Positions 24,597 through 32,100 of a DNA stretch of 43,121 bases are shown here, one piece after another. The stretch is from positions 86,884 to 130,004 of the forward strand of contig JAFSLH010000012.1 of assembly GCA_017448545.1 (NCBI GenBank), written 5' to 3'. The DNA comes from Clostridia bacterium. GTDB lineage: Bacteria; Bacillota; Clostridia; Christensenellales; CAG-138. How positions within the stretch are numbered: the first letter of the stretch is position 1; every line of letters begins with the position of its first letter. The translations under genes and the position numbers were made by a program. Below the pieces are notes generated by a model. The model did not search any database. It was not told where the DNA came from and saw only the letters and a list, made by a program, of their open reading frames with translations.

Positions 24597-25286
24597 ATGA
24601 AGATTCTGGTTCTGAACGGAAGCCCGAAGGGCGAACGCAGCGACACGCTGCACATCACGCGCGCATTCCTTGACGGCATGCAGTCGGCCGCGCCGCAGGA
24701 CGTTCAATTGATCCACGTCAACGCGCAGCACATCGACTACTGCATCGGCTGCTTTGCCTGCAAAAAGAACGGCGGCGTCTGCGTGCTCGACGACGATATG
24801 CGCGAAATCTTAGACGCGATGCTCGACGCCGACCTTCTGATTTTCAGCTTCCCGCTGTATTCCTACGGGATGCCCGGCGCGCTCAAGAACCTGATCGACC
24901 GCATGATGCCGCTCTCGTCGTGGAACATGGTCAAAAACGCCGAGGGCAAGTACGGCCACCGGATGCAGTACGACGTCGAAAAGCTGCACTACATGATGAT
25001 CTGCGGCTGCGGCTTCCCGAACTCCAAACACAATTTCGAGGGCGCGGTGCGGCAGTTCTCGCTCAAGTTCCCCGAACGCAGCACGATCGTGACCGTTCCC
25101 GAAAGCCCGATGTTCAACATTCCGCAGGCGGCGGCGTTCGTCGCGCCGCGGCTCAAGGCGTTTCGCGCCGCGGGCTGTGAATACGCGGCGACCGGCGCGC
25201 TGTCCGAACAGACGCTTGCCGCGATCTGTTCGCCGATGATCCCCGAAGAAATCTACGCCCAGTTCGCCAACGGCGAACGGCGCTGA
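24597..25286 (+). CDS. Flavodoxin-family NAD(P)H-dependent FMN reductase
   Basis: 229 aa. MKILVLNGSPKGERSDT is the phosphate-binding loop of the NADPH-dependent FMN reductase fold, and DYCIGCFACKKNGGVCVLDD is the paired-cysteine segment common in iron-sulfur flavoprotein-like reductases of anaerobes. FSFPLYSYGMPGALKNLIDR is the flavin-contact loop. It probably reduces flavins or quinone-like or nitro substrates in the cytosol; the true substrate cannot be told. GAAGGAG ribosome site. A small membrane protein gene follows 28 nt later. Confidence 0.88.
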   Translation: MKILVLNGSPKGERSDTLHITRAFLDGMQSAAPQDVQLIHVNAQHIDYCIGCFACKKNGGVCVLDDDMREILDAMLDADLLIFSFPLYSYGMPGALKNLIDRMMPLSSWNMVKNAEGKYGHRMQYDVEKLHYMMICGCGFPNSKHNFEGAVRQFSLKFPERSTIVTVPESPMFNIPQAAAFVAPRLKAFRAAGCEYAATGALSEQTLAAICSPMIPEEIYAQFANGERR

Positions 25287-25314
25287 CCGAAACCATTCCG
25301 AAAGAGGTGCGGAC

Positions 25315-25533
25315 ATGAAAAAGCTGTTGTTGATTCTCGGCATCCTGTTTCTCGTCGCCGCGGCGCTGTCGCTGCTGTTTGCCGCGCTGCAGCTGTTCGG
25401 CTACTATCACGTCCTCGACGGGTCGGCCGCGCTGTACGCGCGCCTGTTTCGCCGCGCGATCCTGTTCTTCTCGATCGGCGGCGGCCTCGCGCTGCTCGGC
25501 GTCCTCGGCCTGATCCTCCGCGCAAAGGTCTGA
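25315..25533 (+). CDS. Small two-helix membrane protein (72 aa)
   Basis: The protein has two hydrophobic helices, LLLILGILFLVAAALSLLFA (about 4-24) and ILFFSIGGGLALLGVLGLIL (about 49-68), joined by a short polar loop that ends in YARLFRR. AAAGAGGTG precedes the ATG. It lies 28 nt after the FMN reductase gene and before a terminator, so the pair are probably cotranscribed. The family is not recognised; the function is unknown. Confidence 0.75.
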   Translation: MKKLLLILGILFLVAAALSLLFAALQLFGYYHVLDGSAALYARLFRRAILFFSIGGGLALLGVLGLILRAKV

Positions 25534-25554
25534 TTCTCCGCCAAAAAGAAGTTT

Positions 25555-25586
25555 CACCCGCTCTGCACTGCAGAACGGGTGGTTTT
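25555..25586 (+). terminator. Terminator after the small membrane protein gene
   Basis: CACCCG (25555-25560) pairs with CGGGTG (25576-25581), with an inner TCTG/CAGA stem and one mismatch between them, followed by GTTTTG. Confidence 0.72.
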
Positions 25587-25614
25587 GCGTTGTACAGGCG
25601 CTTGTTCCGGCGGT

Positions 25615-26331
25615 TCAATGAAACCCGATAAACGCGCGGAATTTTTCTTCCGAATTGTTGAGGATCAGCGCTTCGTCGAAGCCGAAGTCGTCGAGCAGCG
25701 CGATCGCCGCGCCGAAGTCCCCGACCTGCGACGGGTCGTGCGCGTCGGAGCCGACAAAGACCGGCGTCCCGTACTCCATGCAGAACCCGAGGTAGGTGCG
25801 GATATTCTCTATGCAATTCTTGCGCCACGGGTGCTTCACATGCGCGTTGTTGACCTCGAGCGCGACGCCGTATGCCTTCGCCGCCTGCACGATCTGCCGG
25901 TAATCGAGCGGGAACCAGCCGTCATCCGGGTGCGACACGAAGAACGTTTTCGGATGCGCCATGCACCGGATCAGGTTGTCCGTGTTCCGCACAATGCCCT
26001 GATCCTCGTAGCACGGACCGCCGTGGATGCCGACCATGTTGTAATCGAGCCGGTCCAGGTACGGCTGATCGAGCGCCATGCTGCCGTCGATCTGCAGATT
26101 GTTTTCCACGCCGAAATAGATCGAAACGCCGCAGAGCGTCCGCGGAATCGCATGCAGATTCCCGAAATAGATCGGGTCGCACGTCCCGGGAACGCCCGGC
26201 GCGTGATCGCTGACGCCGAGCCCGACGAGCCCGCGCTCCTTTGCCCCAAGCGCGTTTTCACGCACCGTCCCGTAGGCGTGCCCCGAAGCGATCGTGTGCG
26301 TATGGATATCCAATACCGGCTTTTGCTGCAT
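25615..26331 (-). CDS. PHP-domain phosphoesterase (YcdX-like)
   Basis: 238 aa from the ATG at 26331. The PHP metal ligands are in order: DIHTHT, VSDHAPG, GVENN, GIHGG, FVSHPDDG and GSDAHDP. Such proteins are trinuclear metal phosphatases; YcdX-like members hydrolyse small phosphate esters, and histidinol-phosphatase relatives exist, but no his genes are nearby. The start is chosen because GGGGGAG lies 4 nt upstream and the conserved domain begins at once; upstream ATGs lie at or in the promoter. The stop lies 29 nt from the neighbouring convergent terminator. Confidence 0.88.
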   Translation of the reverse strand: MQQKPVLDIHTHTIASGHAYGTVRENALGAKERGLVGLGVSDHAPGVPGTCDPIYFGNLHAIPRTLCGVSIYFGVENNLQIDGSMALDQPYLDRLDYNMVGIHGGPCYEDQGIVRNTDNLIRCMAHPKTFFVSHPDDGWFPLDYRQIVQAAKAYGVALEVNNAHVKHPWRKNCIENIRTYLGFCMEYGTPVFVGSDAHDPSQVGDFGAAIALLDDFGFDEALILNNSEEKFRAFIGFH

Positions 26332-26371
26332 CTTGCTCCCCCTGTCCCCGTAAACCTTCCGATTTTTCTTC

Positions 26372-26400
26372 ATTATACGCTTTCTTCCCCCGAATGTCAC
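26372..26400 (-). promoter_or_regulatory. Promoter of the PHP phosphoesterase gene
   Basis: GTGACA (26395-26400), a 17-bp spacer and consensus TATAAT (26372-26377) on the minus strand. The leader is about 35 nt to the ATG at 26331. Confidence 0.78.
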
Positions 26401-26438
26401 GCTTTTTCGTGCAGTTTCCGCTGGCTCACCGCACACTC

Positions 26439-26468
26439 AAAAAAAGGCTCTCCGCGCGGAGAACCTTT
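26439..26468 (-). terminator. Intrinsic terminator of pgi
   Basis: On the minus strand AAAGGTTCTCCGC pairs with GCGGAGAGCCTTT (26443-26468), with one G-U pair, and is followed by a seven-T run (26439-26445). It lies 20 nt after the pgi stop. Confidence 0.92.
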
Positions 26469-26487
26469 GAATCGTTCCATTTGTGCT

Positions 26488-28071
26488 TCAGATCTCCAGC
26501 AGCTCGCTGTAGGCGCGGAGCGCGCCGTCGGTCTCGTGCGCGAGAACCTTCTTGGCGAGCACCTTGCCGAGCTGGACGCCTTCCTGATCGAAGCTGTTGA
26601 CGTTCCAGACAAACCCCTGGAACATGACCTTGTTCTCAAAGTGGGCGAGCAGCGCGCCGAGCGATTCCGGCGTCAGCTGATCCCCGACGATGATGCCGGA
26701 CGGCCGTCCGCCGGCAAACGTCTTATTGGGGTTGGCGTCCTCTTTGCCGCACGCAAACGCCATGATCTGCGCCGCGACGTTGGCGCACAGCTTCTGCTGG
26801 CTGCTGCTGCCCTGAATCATGAGGTCCATGCCGGCCTGATTCTGCCGGAAGCCGATGAACTGCAGCGGAACGATATCGGTTCCCTGATGCAGCAGCTGAT
26901 AGAACGAATGCTGGCCATTGGTTCCCGGTTCGCCGAAGATAACCGGACCGGTCGGATAATCGACCTTTTCGCCGAACCGGTTCACGGATTTGCCGTTGGA
27001 CTCCATATCGAGCTGCTGGAGATGCGCCGGGAAGCGGGACAGCGCCTGCGAATACGGCAGAACCGCCGTGTACGGATACCCGAGCACATTCCGCTCGTAG
27101 ACGCCGATCAGCGCGTCCAGCATATCCGGGTTCTTCATGGGGTCCGGTTCACAGGCAAGACGGTCCTGCTGCGCTGCGCCGTCGAGGAACCGTTGGAAGA
27201 TTTCCGCGCCGAACGCGAGTGACAGAACGACGCCGCCGACGCAGGACGTCGAGGAATACCGGCCGCCGATGAAGTCGTCCATAAAGAACGCTTCAAGATA
27301 ATCGCTGCTGTGCGCGAGCGGCGACGTCTCGCTGGTGACCGCAACCATGTGCCGCGACGGATCGAGGCCCGCTTTCCGGAGCGTCTCTTTCACGAACGTC
27401 TCATTGGTCAGCGTTTCGAGCGTCGTGCCCGATTTGGAAACCAGAACGAACAGGGAACGGCCAAGGTCGATGTCCATCAGGACGGACGCGGCGTCGTCCG
27501 GGTCGACGTTGCTGATGAACCGCGCGCCCATGCGGAAGCAGCCGTTGACCTTCGCCCAGTTCTCGAGGGCCAGATACATCGCGCGCGGGCCGAGGTCGCT
27601 GCCGCCGATGCCGATCTGCACCACCGTCGTGAACGATTCGCCTTTTTCGTTTACGATCTGCCCGCTGTGCACCTTCGAGGCAAACAGCGCAGCTTTCTTC
27701 TGCTCGCGGACGTAGAATTCCCGCTTGTCGACGCCGTTCACGACGACCGGATCGCCGAGCTGTCCGCGCGTGAGCTGATGCAGCACGAGCCGCTTTTCAC
27801 CCGTATTCACGACGGCGCCGTTATACAGCTCGCGATACTTTTCGACGAGCTCCGCTTCCTTCGCAAGCTCGACCAGATCGCACAGCACCGCGTCGTCCAC
27901 CGCTTTTGCGGCATAGTTGAACACCAATCCGTTGGTCATCGGAACCTGATAAGCGGCAACGCGGGAAGCGCCCGCTTCCCCGGACATCGCTTTTGCAAGA
28001 TCGAACTGCCCCTTGTGCGCCTGCAGCTTCGGATATACAGGCAGTTTATCCAAATTCTTCCATTCCGGCAT
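26488..28071 (-). CDS. pgi: Glucose-6-phosphate isomerase
   Basis: 527 aa, the longer Pgi form. It shows VQIGIGGSDLGPRAMYLALE, LVSKSGTTLETLTNETF and GEPGTNGQHSFYQLLHQGT, the substrate and phosphate-binding segments of the family. It interconverts glucose 6-phosphate and fructose 6-phosphate in glycolysis. The start at 28071 follows AGGGAGG by 9 nt; the longer frame upstream runs into the promoter. It is a single-gene unit with its own promoter and terminator. Confidence 0.95.
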   Translation of the reverse strand: MPEWKNLDKLPVYPKLQAHKGQFDLAKAMSGEAGASRVAAYQVPMTNGLVFNYAAKAVDDAVLCDLVELAKEAELVEKYRELYNGAVVNTGEKRLVLHQLTRGQLGDPVVVNGVDKREFYVREQKKAALFASKVHSGQIVNEKGESFTTVVQIGIGGSDLGPRAMYLALENWAKVNGCFRMGARFISNVDPDDAASVLMDIDLGRSLFVLVSKSGTTLETLTNETFVKETLRKAGLDPSRHMVAVTSETSPLAHSSDYLEAFFMDDFIGGRYSSTSCVGGVVLSLAFGAEIFQRFLDGAAQQDRLACEPDPMKNPDMLDALIGVYERNVLGYPYTAVLPYSQALSRFPAHLQQLDMESNGKSVNRFGEKVDYPTGPVIFGEPGTNGQHSFYQLLHQGTDIVPLQFIGFRQNQAGMDLMIQGSSSQQKLCANVAAQIMAFACGKEDANPNKTFAGGRPSGIIVGDQLTPESLGALLAHFENKVMFQGFVWNVNSFDQEGVQLGKVLAKKVLAHETDGALRAYSELLEI

Positions 28072-28117
28072 CGTAAAAATCCTCCCTATTCGATTGATCT
28101 GCATACCAGATACAAAC

Positions 28118-28146
28118 AGTATACCACTTCCGCGCCCGTACAGGAA
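28118..28146 (-). promoter_or_regulatory. Promoter of pgi
   Basis: TATACT (28118-28123) on the minus strand with a weak TTCCTG -35 (28141-28146) at 17-bp spacing. Confidence 0.6.
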
Positions 28147-28171
28147 TCCCCTTTTTGAAAATTTGTGCAAC

Positions 28172-28208
28172 AAAAAAGTCGCCGTAAGCTAAGGAACGCT
28201 TACGGCGA
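28172..28208 (-). terminator. Original terminator of the tRNA-Arg gene, now stranded beyond the island
   Basis: TCGCCGTAAGC (28179-28189) pairs perfectly with GCTTACGGCGA (28198-28208). On the minus strand it ends in a six-T run (28172-28177). It lies 2 nt after the CCA end of the tRNA fragment at 28211, so before insertion it would have ended the tRNA-Arg transcript. Confidence 0.85.
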
Positions 28209-28210
28209 TG

Positions 28211-28256
28211 TGGCGTGCCTGACACGATTTGAACGTGCGACCTACAGAGTCGGAGT
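28211..28256 (-). pseudogene. 3' half of tRNA-Arg(CCG), attachment-site duplicate (attL)
   Basis: 46 bp identical to 29928-29973 except one T/C difference. It covers the tRNA from the anticodon loop to the CCA end and breaks off sharply at GGCGG. It lacks the D-arm and 5' half, so it cannot be a functional tRNA. This is the usual core used by tyrosine integrases in tRNA genes. Confidence 0.9.
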
Positions 28257-28386
28257 GGCGGACCAATATGTCTGAAAACCTCAGTAAATTAGGCAAAAAT
28301 GCCGAAATTCAGGGCTTTTCCTCGCAACTTGAAATGTTCAATACATGTCAGTCAGTGCAGGTTCCGGCTGCAATAACAATCTAATG

Positions 28387-28404
28387 TGTAGTCGAATTGT
28401 AGTC
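28387..28404. repeat. Left pair of TGTAGTC direct repeats (11-bp period), putative integrase arm sites
   Basis: TGTAGTC at 28387-28393 and 28398-28404, 131 bp inside the left tRNA duplicate. The same pair with the same 11-bp spacing occurs near the right end (29859-29876). Confidence 0.7.
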
Positions 28405-28466
28405 AAGTGAACGCTTTCGAATCGAGGAACGATTAGAGGGGGCATTCTGTGTCTGCCGGCCTTATT

Positions 28467-29120
28467 TCATTCCCACGCAAAATTATCTTTTCCTGCTCCA
28501 AGCTCAAAATGGTATTTCACAAGGCCGGTATCCACCCCGGTAAAGATTCCATTATCACAGGAAATGGAAACCTTGCTTTCTTTTCCGCTTATAGTAAATG
28601 CCTGCTTTGCCAACGCCGTAGGTGCCAGAAGTGCTGCATCCACACCATTCTTAAACCACTCGGGCACTTCTCCGTCATAAGTACTGACATCGGATGCCTT
28701 CTTAGACTTATGCGGCACCCCCTGTGTCTGACCATAACCTACAGCAATGATCCCCACCGGTTTTGCTCCCTCTGCCTTCTCCTGTGCTCCCTTCCTGTTA
28801 AAGGTTCCACCGACCCACCATGTATTCAGCCCCAGTGTCTGCGCATACAGCATAAGGTCTGCGCCGCAATAGCCACATAGTTCATCAGCACCTTCCGGAC
28901 CCGCCATAATGAAAAAATTGTTCACGCCCTTGGCCAGGATCAGCTTGATCACGCCCGGAACCGCAGTATTATCATTTGTCATGAGCTTAATGGATAGTCC
29001 AAACTGCTCATTATTTTCTCTTACGCGGTCATTCAGTTTCGTCACGACATCCTCCGGGATAGCTTTATCCGTGTATTTACGCACCATATGCCGTTCTAAC
29101 ATTGCCTGTTTCATATCCAT
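28467..29120 (-). CDS. Nitroreductase-family protein (TM1586-like)
   Basis: 217 aa from the ATG at 29120. The start MDMKQAMLERHMVRKYTDK is the R-x-x-R-x-Y/F motif of FMN-dependent nitroreductases. GYCGADLMLYAQTLGLNTWW and VGIIAVGYGQTQGVPHK fit the flavin-binding core and the second half of the TM1586-type branch. Such enzymes reduce nitro or quinone compounds or flavins with NAD(P)H. GGAGGG lies 7 nt before the chosen ATG; an earlier ATG overlaps this site. It follows marR by 15 nt, forming a two-gene unit behind a palindromic operator. Its codons are AT-richer than those of the neighbours, in line with transfer. Confidence 0.87.
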   Translation of the reverse strand: MDMKQAMLERHMVRKYTDKAIPEDVVTKLNDRVRENNEQFGLSIKLMTNDNTAVPGVIKLILAKGVNNFFIMAGPEGADELCGYCGADLMLYAQTLGLNTWWVGGTFNRKGAQEKAEGAKPVGIIAVGYGQTQGVPHKSKKASDVSTYDGEVPEWFKNGVDAALLAPTALAKQAFTISGKESKVSISCDNGIFTGVDTGLVKYHFELGAGKDNFAWE

Positions 29121-29135
29121 ATGAAATCCCTCCAT

Positions 29136-29558
29136 TTACTGATTGATTTCCTTTGCCCGCTGCGACATCTTCTTTAACTGAGCAGCAAAGACTTCTGCTT
29201 CCTTTTGCGTCATGTCCTGTGTAATAAAATCCACCCATTTCTTCTGAAGCTCACGGATCCGCGGCTCTGCGTTCTTCGCCTTATCAGTCAGATACACCCT
29301 TTTTGCCCGGTAATTTTCTTCGTGCGCTTCCCTGCGGACAAGCCCTTTCTTCTCCATTCCCTGGATAGTTCTTGTCGTTGCCGCCTTATCTACGGTAATC
29401 ACAGCTGCCATCTCCTCTTGGGTAATTCCGTCTCTATTATACAGCTGTGAAAGGTACATCAGCTCCGATGCTGTAATCTCAACATCAGATAGTTCATGAC
29501 CAAAGAACAAATTCAGCTGACGCATCAACACAGATATATATGTTCCTGCTTTTAACAT
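29136..29558 (-). CDS. MarR-family transcriptional regulator
   Basis: 140 aa. The winged-helix region ITASELMYLSQLYNRDGITQ, EEMAAVITVDKAATTRTIQG and MEKKGLVRREAHEENYRAKR is a textbook MarR core with the D-x-R-A/R-x-K wing. Members bind palindromes as dimers and release on binding small ligands. GGAGGAATTAAA precedes the ATG. The gene lies directly downstream of two TTGAC-AA/TT-GTCAA palindromes that overlap its promoter, so it probably represses itself and the downstream nitroreductase. Confidence 0.93.
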   Translation of the reverse strand: MLKAGTYISVLMRQLNLFFGHELSDVEITASELMYLSQLYNRDGITQEEMAAVITVDKAATTRTIQGMEKKGLVRREAHEENYRAKRVYLTDKAKNAEPRIRELQKKWVDFITQDMTQKEAEVFAAQLKKMSQRAKEINQ

Positions 29559-29576
29559 TTTAATTCCTCCATCTCA

Positions 29577-29618
29577 GTTGACAAGTCAATTGTACTAAAA
29601 TTGTATTGACTTGTCAAC
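29577..29618 (-). promoter_or_regulatory. MarR operator pair overlapping the marR promoter
   Basis: GTTGACAAGTCAAT (29577-29590) and its exact inverse ATTGACTTGTCAAC (29605-29618) are separated by 14 bp. Each half contains the near-palindrome TTGAC-2-GTCAA, so two dimer sites are present. On the minus strand TTGACA (29612-29617), 17 bp and TACAAT (29589-29594) form the promoter, so one site covers the -35 and the other abuts the -10 and start. Confidence 0.9.
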
Positions 29619-29670
29619 TGAAAATTCAAAAAAAGGCAGCTGACAGACAAAACTCCATCAGCCGCAATTA

Positions 29671-29805
29671 TTACACTCTCTGGCAGAAATCCAAACTCAG
29701 CCAGCCAATCCCGCTTTTCAGTTTCCCCCAAAGAGAAGCCCACGCACCACTGGAAGTAGTCACAATGGTATAAATACCCGGAGGACAGAACTGAACCCTA
29801 TAATA
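29671..29805 (-). pseudogene. C-terminal fragment of an SH3-domain peptidoglycan hydrolase or endolysin
   Basis: Forty-four codons are open between two stops. The translation includes PPGIYTIVTTSSGAW and WGKLKSGIGWLSLDF before a TAA, the pattern of the last strands of a bacterial SH3 wall-binding domain. No start or catalytic domain is present. Such domains end phage endolysins and mobile-element wall hydrolases, so this is a relic of a larger element. Confidence 0.6.
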
Positions 29806-29858
29806 TTAAGACTTTTCGAACAACGATATGACGCTAAGTTTATGTTGTTTCTGAATAA

Positions 29859-29876
29859 TGTAGTCAGCATGTAGTC
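29859..29876. repeat. Right pair of TGTAGTC direct repeats (11-bp period), putative integrase arm sites
   Basis: TGTAGTC at 29859-29865 and 29870-29876, 51 bp from the right tRNA core. Same orientation and spacing as the left pair at 28387. Confidence 0.7.
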
Positions 29877-29893
29877 AATGCGCAAAACAACTG

Positions 29894-29924
29894 AAGCCCC
29901 GAAAACGTAGTGTTTTCGGGGCTT
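29894..29924 (-). terminator. Island-encoded replacement terminator for tRNA-Arg
   Basis: A perfect 13-bp stem, AAGCCCCGAAAAC (29894-29906) against GTTTTCGGGGCTT (29912-29924), lies 3 nt after the tRNA CCA end on the minus strand. It belongs to the island side of the junction, so the element restores transcription termination that insertion displaced. Confidence 0.8.
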
Positions 29925-29927
29925 TCC

Positions 29928-30004
29928 TGGCGTGCCTGACACGATTCGAACGTGCGACCTACAGAGTCGGAGTCTGTCACTCTATCCAGCTGAGCTACAG
30001 GCAC
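29928..30004 (-). tRNA. tRNA-Arg (anticodon CCG)
   Basis: 77 nt including an encoded CCA. The 7-bp acceptor stem is GTGCCTG/CAGGCAC with discriminator G. The D-arm is GCTC/GAGT, the anticodon stem ACAGA/TCTGT, and the loop CTCCGAC gives CCG at positions 34-36, decoding CGG arginine codons. The T-loop is TTCGAAT. The 3' half is the right attachment site of the 1.7-kb island and the gene stays intact. A strong promoter is at 30060-30088. Confidence 0.96.
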
Positions 30005-30059
30005 ATTTTTGGGGGAACGCGGCGAGGCCGGACTCGCTCCCCGTCTTTCGACGAACCGT

Positions 30060-30088
30060 ATTATAACACAGTCCCCCGCGGTTGGCAA
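30060..30088 (-). promoter_or_regulatory. Promoter of tRNA-Arg
   Basis: TTGCCA (30083-30088), a 17-bp spacer and consensus TATAAT (30060-30065) on the minus strand. The predicted precursor has a 5' leader of about 50 nt. Confidence 0.82.
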
Positions 30089-30116
30089 GAGTCAAAATTT
30101 TTCCGTTTCGGATGGT

Positions 30117-30614
30117 TCAGACCTTGCTTTCGTCAAAGTCGATCACGACGCTGTCGCGCTGCGGTTCGAGCTTGGTCAGCTTCACGCCGGCGGACAGGAA
30201 CATGCGCTTCGACGCGCGCGTCATCGGCGTATTGGCGTACTTGTCCGAAAGGTACACGACCTCGCGGATGCCGCTCTGGATGATCGCCTTTGCGCACTCG
30301 TTGCACGGGAACAGCGCGACATAGATGCGGCAGCCCTGCAGCGAAGCGCCGGCGTTGTTCAAAATCGCGTTCAGTTCGGCGTGGCAAACGTACGGATACT
30401 TCGTATCGTACGGCTCGCCCTCGCGGTCCCACGGAAACTCGTCGTCGCTGCAGCCGATCGGGAACCCGTTGTAGCCGACCGACATGATCTTGTTGTTCTC
30501 ATTGACGATGCACGCGCCGACCTGCGTATTCGGGTCCTTGCTGCGATAGGAGGACAGCAGCGCGATCCCCATGAAGTATTCGTCCCAGGAAAGATAATCC
30601 GTCCGTTTGGTCAT
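30117..30614 (-). CDS. Deoxycytidylate (dCMP) deaminase
   Basis: 165 aa. It shows [20 protein letters not shown], the zinc-site CHAEL and the second zinc motif PCNEC, the standard cytidine/dCMP deaminase catalytic set. It deaminates dCMP to dUMP, feeding thymidylate synthesis. AAAAGGAG lies 6 nt before the ATG. It starts 56 nt after the DUF4956 gene and may be at the end of that operon; no terminator is obvious between them. A ComEB-type role is the same family; I cannot separate them by sequence. Confidence 0.92.
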   Translation of the reverse strand: MTKRTDYLSWDEYFMGIALLSSYRSKDPNTQVGACIVNENNKIMSVGYNGFPIGCSDDEFPWDREGEPYDTKYPYVCHAELNAILNNAGASLQGCRIYVALFPCNECAKAIIQSGIREVVYLSDKYANTPMTRASKRMFLSAGVKLTKLEPQRDSVVIDFDESKV

Positions 30615-30670
30615 AGCGGTCTCCTTTTGCGCCTTTTGGGGGGCTTCCGACGGGGCGGGATGCCGGACAA

Positions 30671-31354
30671 TCAGGAGATCAGGTCGCCCTGATGCGCGAT
30701 CAGCGTCGCGTCATACACGCCGTCGACGCGGAGGAACTTATCGACAAAGCCGGTTTCGCTCGACTTCACGCGGAGCTCGACCGCCAGCTCGACGCCTTCG
30801 CGCTGGACGGTCTTGGACTTGACGCGCGCATACGGAATCTGCGCGACCATGGCCTTGACCTGCTTGGCTGCCCGATCCTCATAGTGCAGGATCAGAAGGT
30901 ACGGCAGCGCGGCCTTCTTCTTCGACGAAGCGAGCAGCAGCATCAGAACGCCGATCAGGATTGCGCCGAAGATGCCGGCGACGATAAAGCCCGCGCCGAT
31001 CGCGATGCCGGTGCCGATCGCCCAGAACATAAAGACGGTGTCGATCGGGTCCTTGATCGCGGTACGGAAACGGACGATCGACAGCGCGCCGACCATGCCG
31101 AGCGTCAGCTTCATGTTGTTCGACATGAACAGAATGACCATCGTGCTGACCATCGTGAGCATGACGAGGGACATATTGAACGTCTTGCTGTACACGACGC
31201 CGGAGAACGTGAGCCGATAGATCAGGTAGATGAACAGGCCGAGCGCGAACGCGAGCAGGATGCTTGCGATCATCGGGACGAGCTGATTGGTCTTCAGATC
31301 AAACAGGCTCAAGAACGCGGACTTCAAAGTGTCAAAGTAACTCGTTGTTTCCAT
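30671..31354 (-). CDS. DUF4956 membrane protein
   Basis: 227 aa. There are about four membrane helices: [20 protein letters not shown] (about 26-45), [17 protein letters not shown] (about 61-77) and two in [14 protein letters not shown] and [19 protein letters not shown] (about 110-142). Between helices 2 and 3 is the conserved [16 protein letters not shown] soluble C-terminal domain of about 80 residues faces one side. DUF4956 genes frequently neighbour VTC-domain and CotH genes, as here; the biochemical role is unknown, with handling of polyphosphate or another anionic polymer an open guess. GGAGG precedes the ATG, 29 nt after the VTC gene. Confidence 0.88.
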   Translation of the reverse strand: METTSYFDTLKSAFLSLFDLKTNQLVPMIASILLAFALGLFIYLIYRLTFSGVVYSKTFNMSLVMLTMVSTMVILFMSNNMKLTLGMVGALSIVRFRTAIKDPIDTVFMFWAIGTGIAIGAGFIVAGIFGAILIGVLMLLLASSKKKAALPYLLILHYEDRAAKQVKAMVAQIPYARVKSKTVQREGVELAVELRVKSSETGFVDKFLRVDGVYDATLIAHQGDLIS

Positions 31355-31383
31355 AATTCCTCCAAAGCTTTTATCCTTTTATG

Positions 31384-32100
31384 TTAACAGTCGTATTGTC
31401 TGCAATACAGGTACTTGCTTGCCGCGCTTCGCTGGGCGGCGTTCAGCTGCAAAAGCTCCATGACGTACGATTCAAGGTACGCGTTGAACTTGACCTCCAG
31501 GATGCACTGCCCGGCGAACTCCGTCGCGGGATAGGTGATCGTATCCGGACGGAACAGATCGACCGAATACAGACCGGTGCGGATGTTCCGATCCAGCGTC
31601 ACGCGCACGTCCTCGACCGGATACACGAACGGCTCGCGGTCGTAGTCGACGATGACCTTCGGACGAAGATGCTTCGTGACCATCTCGCCGTACGCTTCGC
31701 GCGCGAAGGGCTCCTTGCGGTGGAGCAGAAAGCCGTAAACGCCGGCGCACAGCGCGTTGCACTCGCGGCGGGACAGCGAAAGACTGTCCTTTTTGATGAA
31801 CTGGCCGTTCTTGTGCTTGCGCTCGAGCTTGATGACCTTGTCGGAGAGGTTATAGATGCGGATGCGCCACTTGTCGCGGTACTCCACGCCGTCCACCTTC
31901 TCGGTCACCGCCGTATTGAACGGGTCCTCGAAGTAGAGACTGCGGATGAAGTAGCCGCCCTCCTCCGCGTACGGATCGGGCCGCAGCGCATTGCGCAGCC
32001 GGATCGCCAGCAGCGCGGCGTCCGCTTCCGAAATAATGAACTTCAGTTCGTGCCGATACCCTTTCGAATTCGGTTTCAGCTTGAAAAGCGTATTGTTCAC
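31384..32100 (-). CDS. VTC-domain polyphosphate polymerase
   Basis: 238 aa with GTG start at 32100 whose GTGA overlaps the CotH-gene stop by 4 bp; a longer open frame upstream is antisense noise within the CotH gene. VTC catalytic-tunnel elements are visible: YRHELKFII, KWRIRIYN, KLERKHKNGQFIKKDS, RPKVIVDYDREPFVY, RVTLDRNIRTG and ILEVKFN. These basic and acidic residues bind nucleotide, metal and chain in yeast Vtc4-like polymerases that make polyphosphate from ATP. It has no membrane helix of its own; the adjacent DUF4956 protein may anchor it. Confidence 0.88.
   Translation of the reverse strand: MNNTLFKLKPNSKGYRHELKFIISEADAALLAIRLRNALRPDPYAEEGGYFIRSLYFEDPFNTAVTEKVDGVEYRDKWRIRIYNLSDKVIKLERKHKNGQFIKKDSLSLSRRECNALCAGVYGFLLHRKEPFAREAYGEMVTKHLRPKVIVDYDREPFVYPVEDVRVTLDRNIRTGLYSVDLFRPDTITYPATEFAGQCILEVKFNAYLESYVMELLQLNAAQRSAASKYLYCRQYDC

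Larger units (their letters stand above)
28211..29973. mobile_element. tRNA-Arg-integrated mini-island (about 1.7 kb) without integrase
   Basis: The element is bounded by the 46-bp tRNA duplication and is visibly AT-richer than the flanks. Inside are a nitroreductase-like gene, a MarR regulator, a fragment of an SH3-domain wall hydrolase, a replacement terminator for the tRNA, and paired TGTAGTC repeats near both ends that look like integrase arm sites. No integrase, excisionase or structural gene was found. The stretch 28257-28466 (210 bp) has no gene I can support apart from the arm repeats. It is either the remnant of a prophage or integrative element, or a small satellite moved in trans. 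Confidence 0.82.

Noticed and set aside
28211-28256. A second functional tRNA gene
   Set aside because: Only the 3' half is present, without D-arm, 5' acceptor strand or promoter.
28257-28466. Integrase gene next to the left attachment site
   Set aside because: No reading frame on either strand shows tyrosine or serine recombinase residues in this 210-bp stretch.
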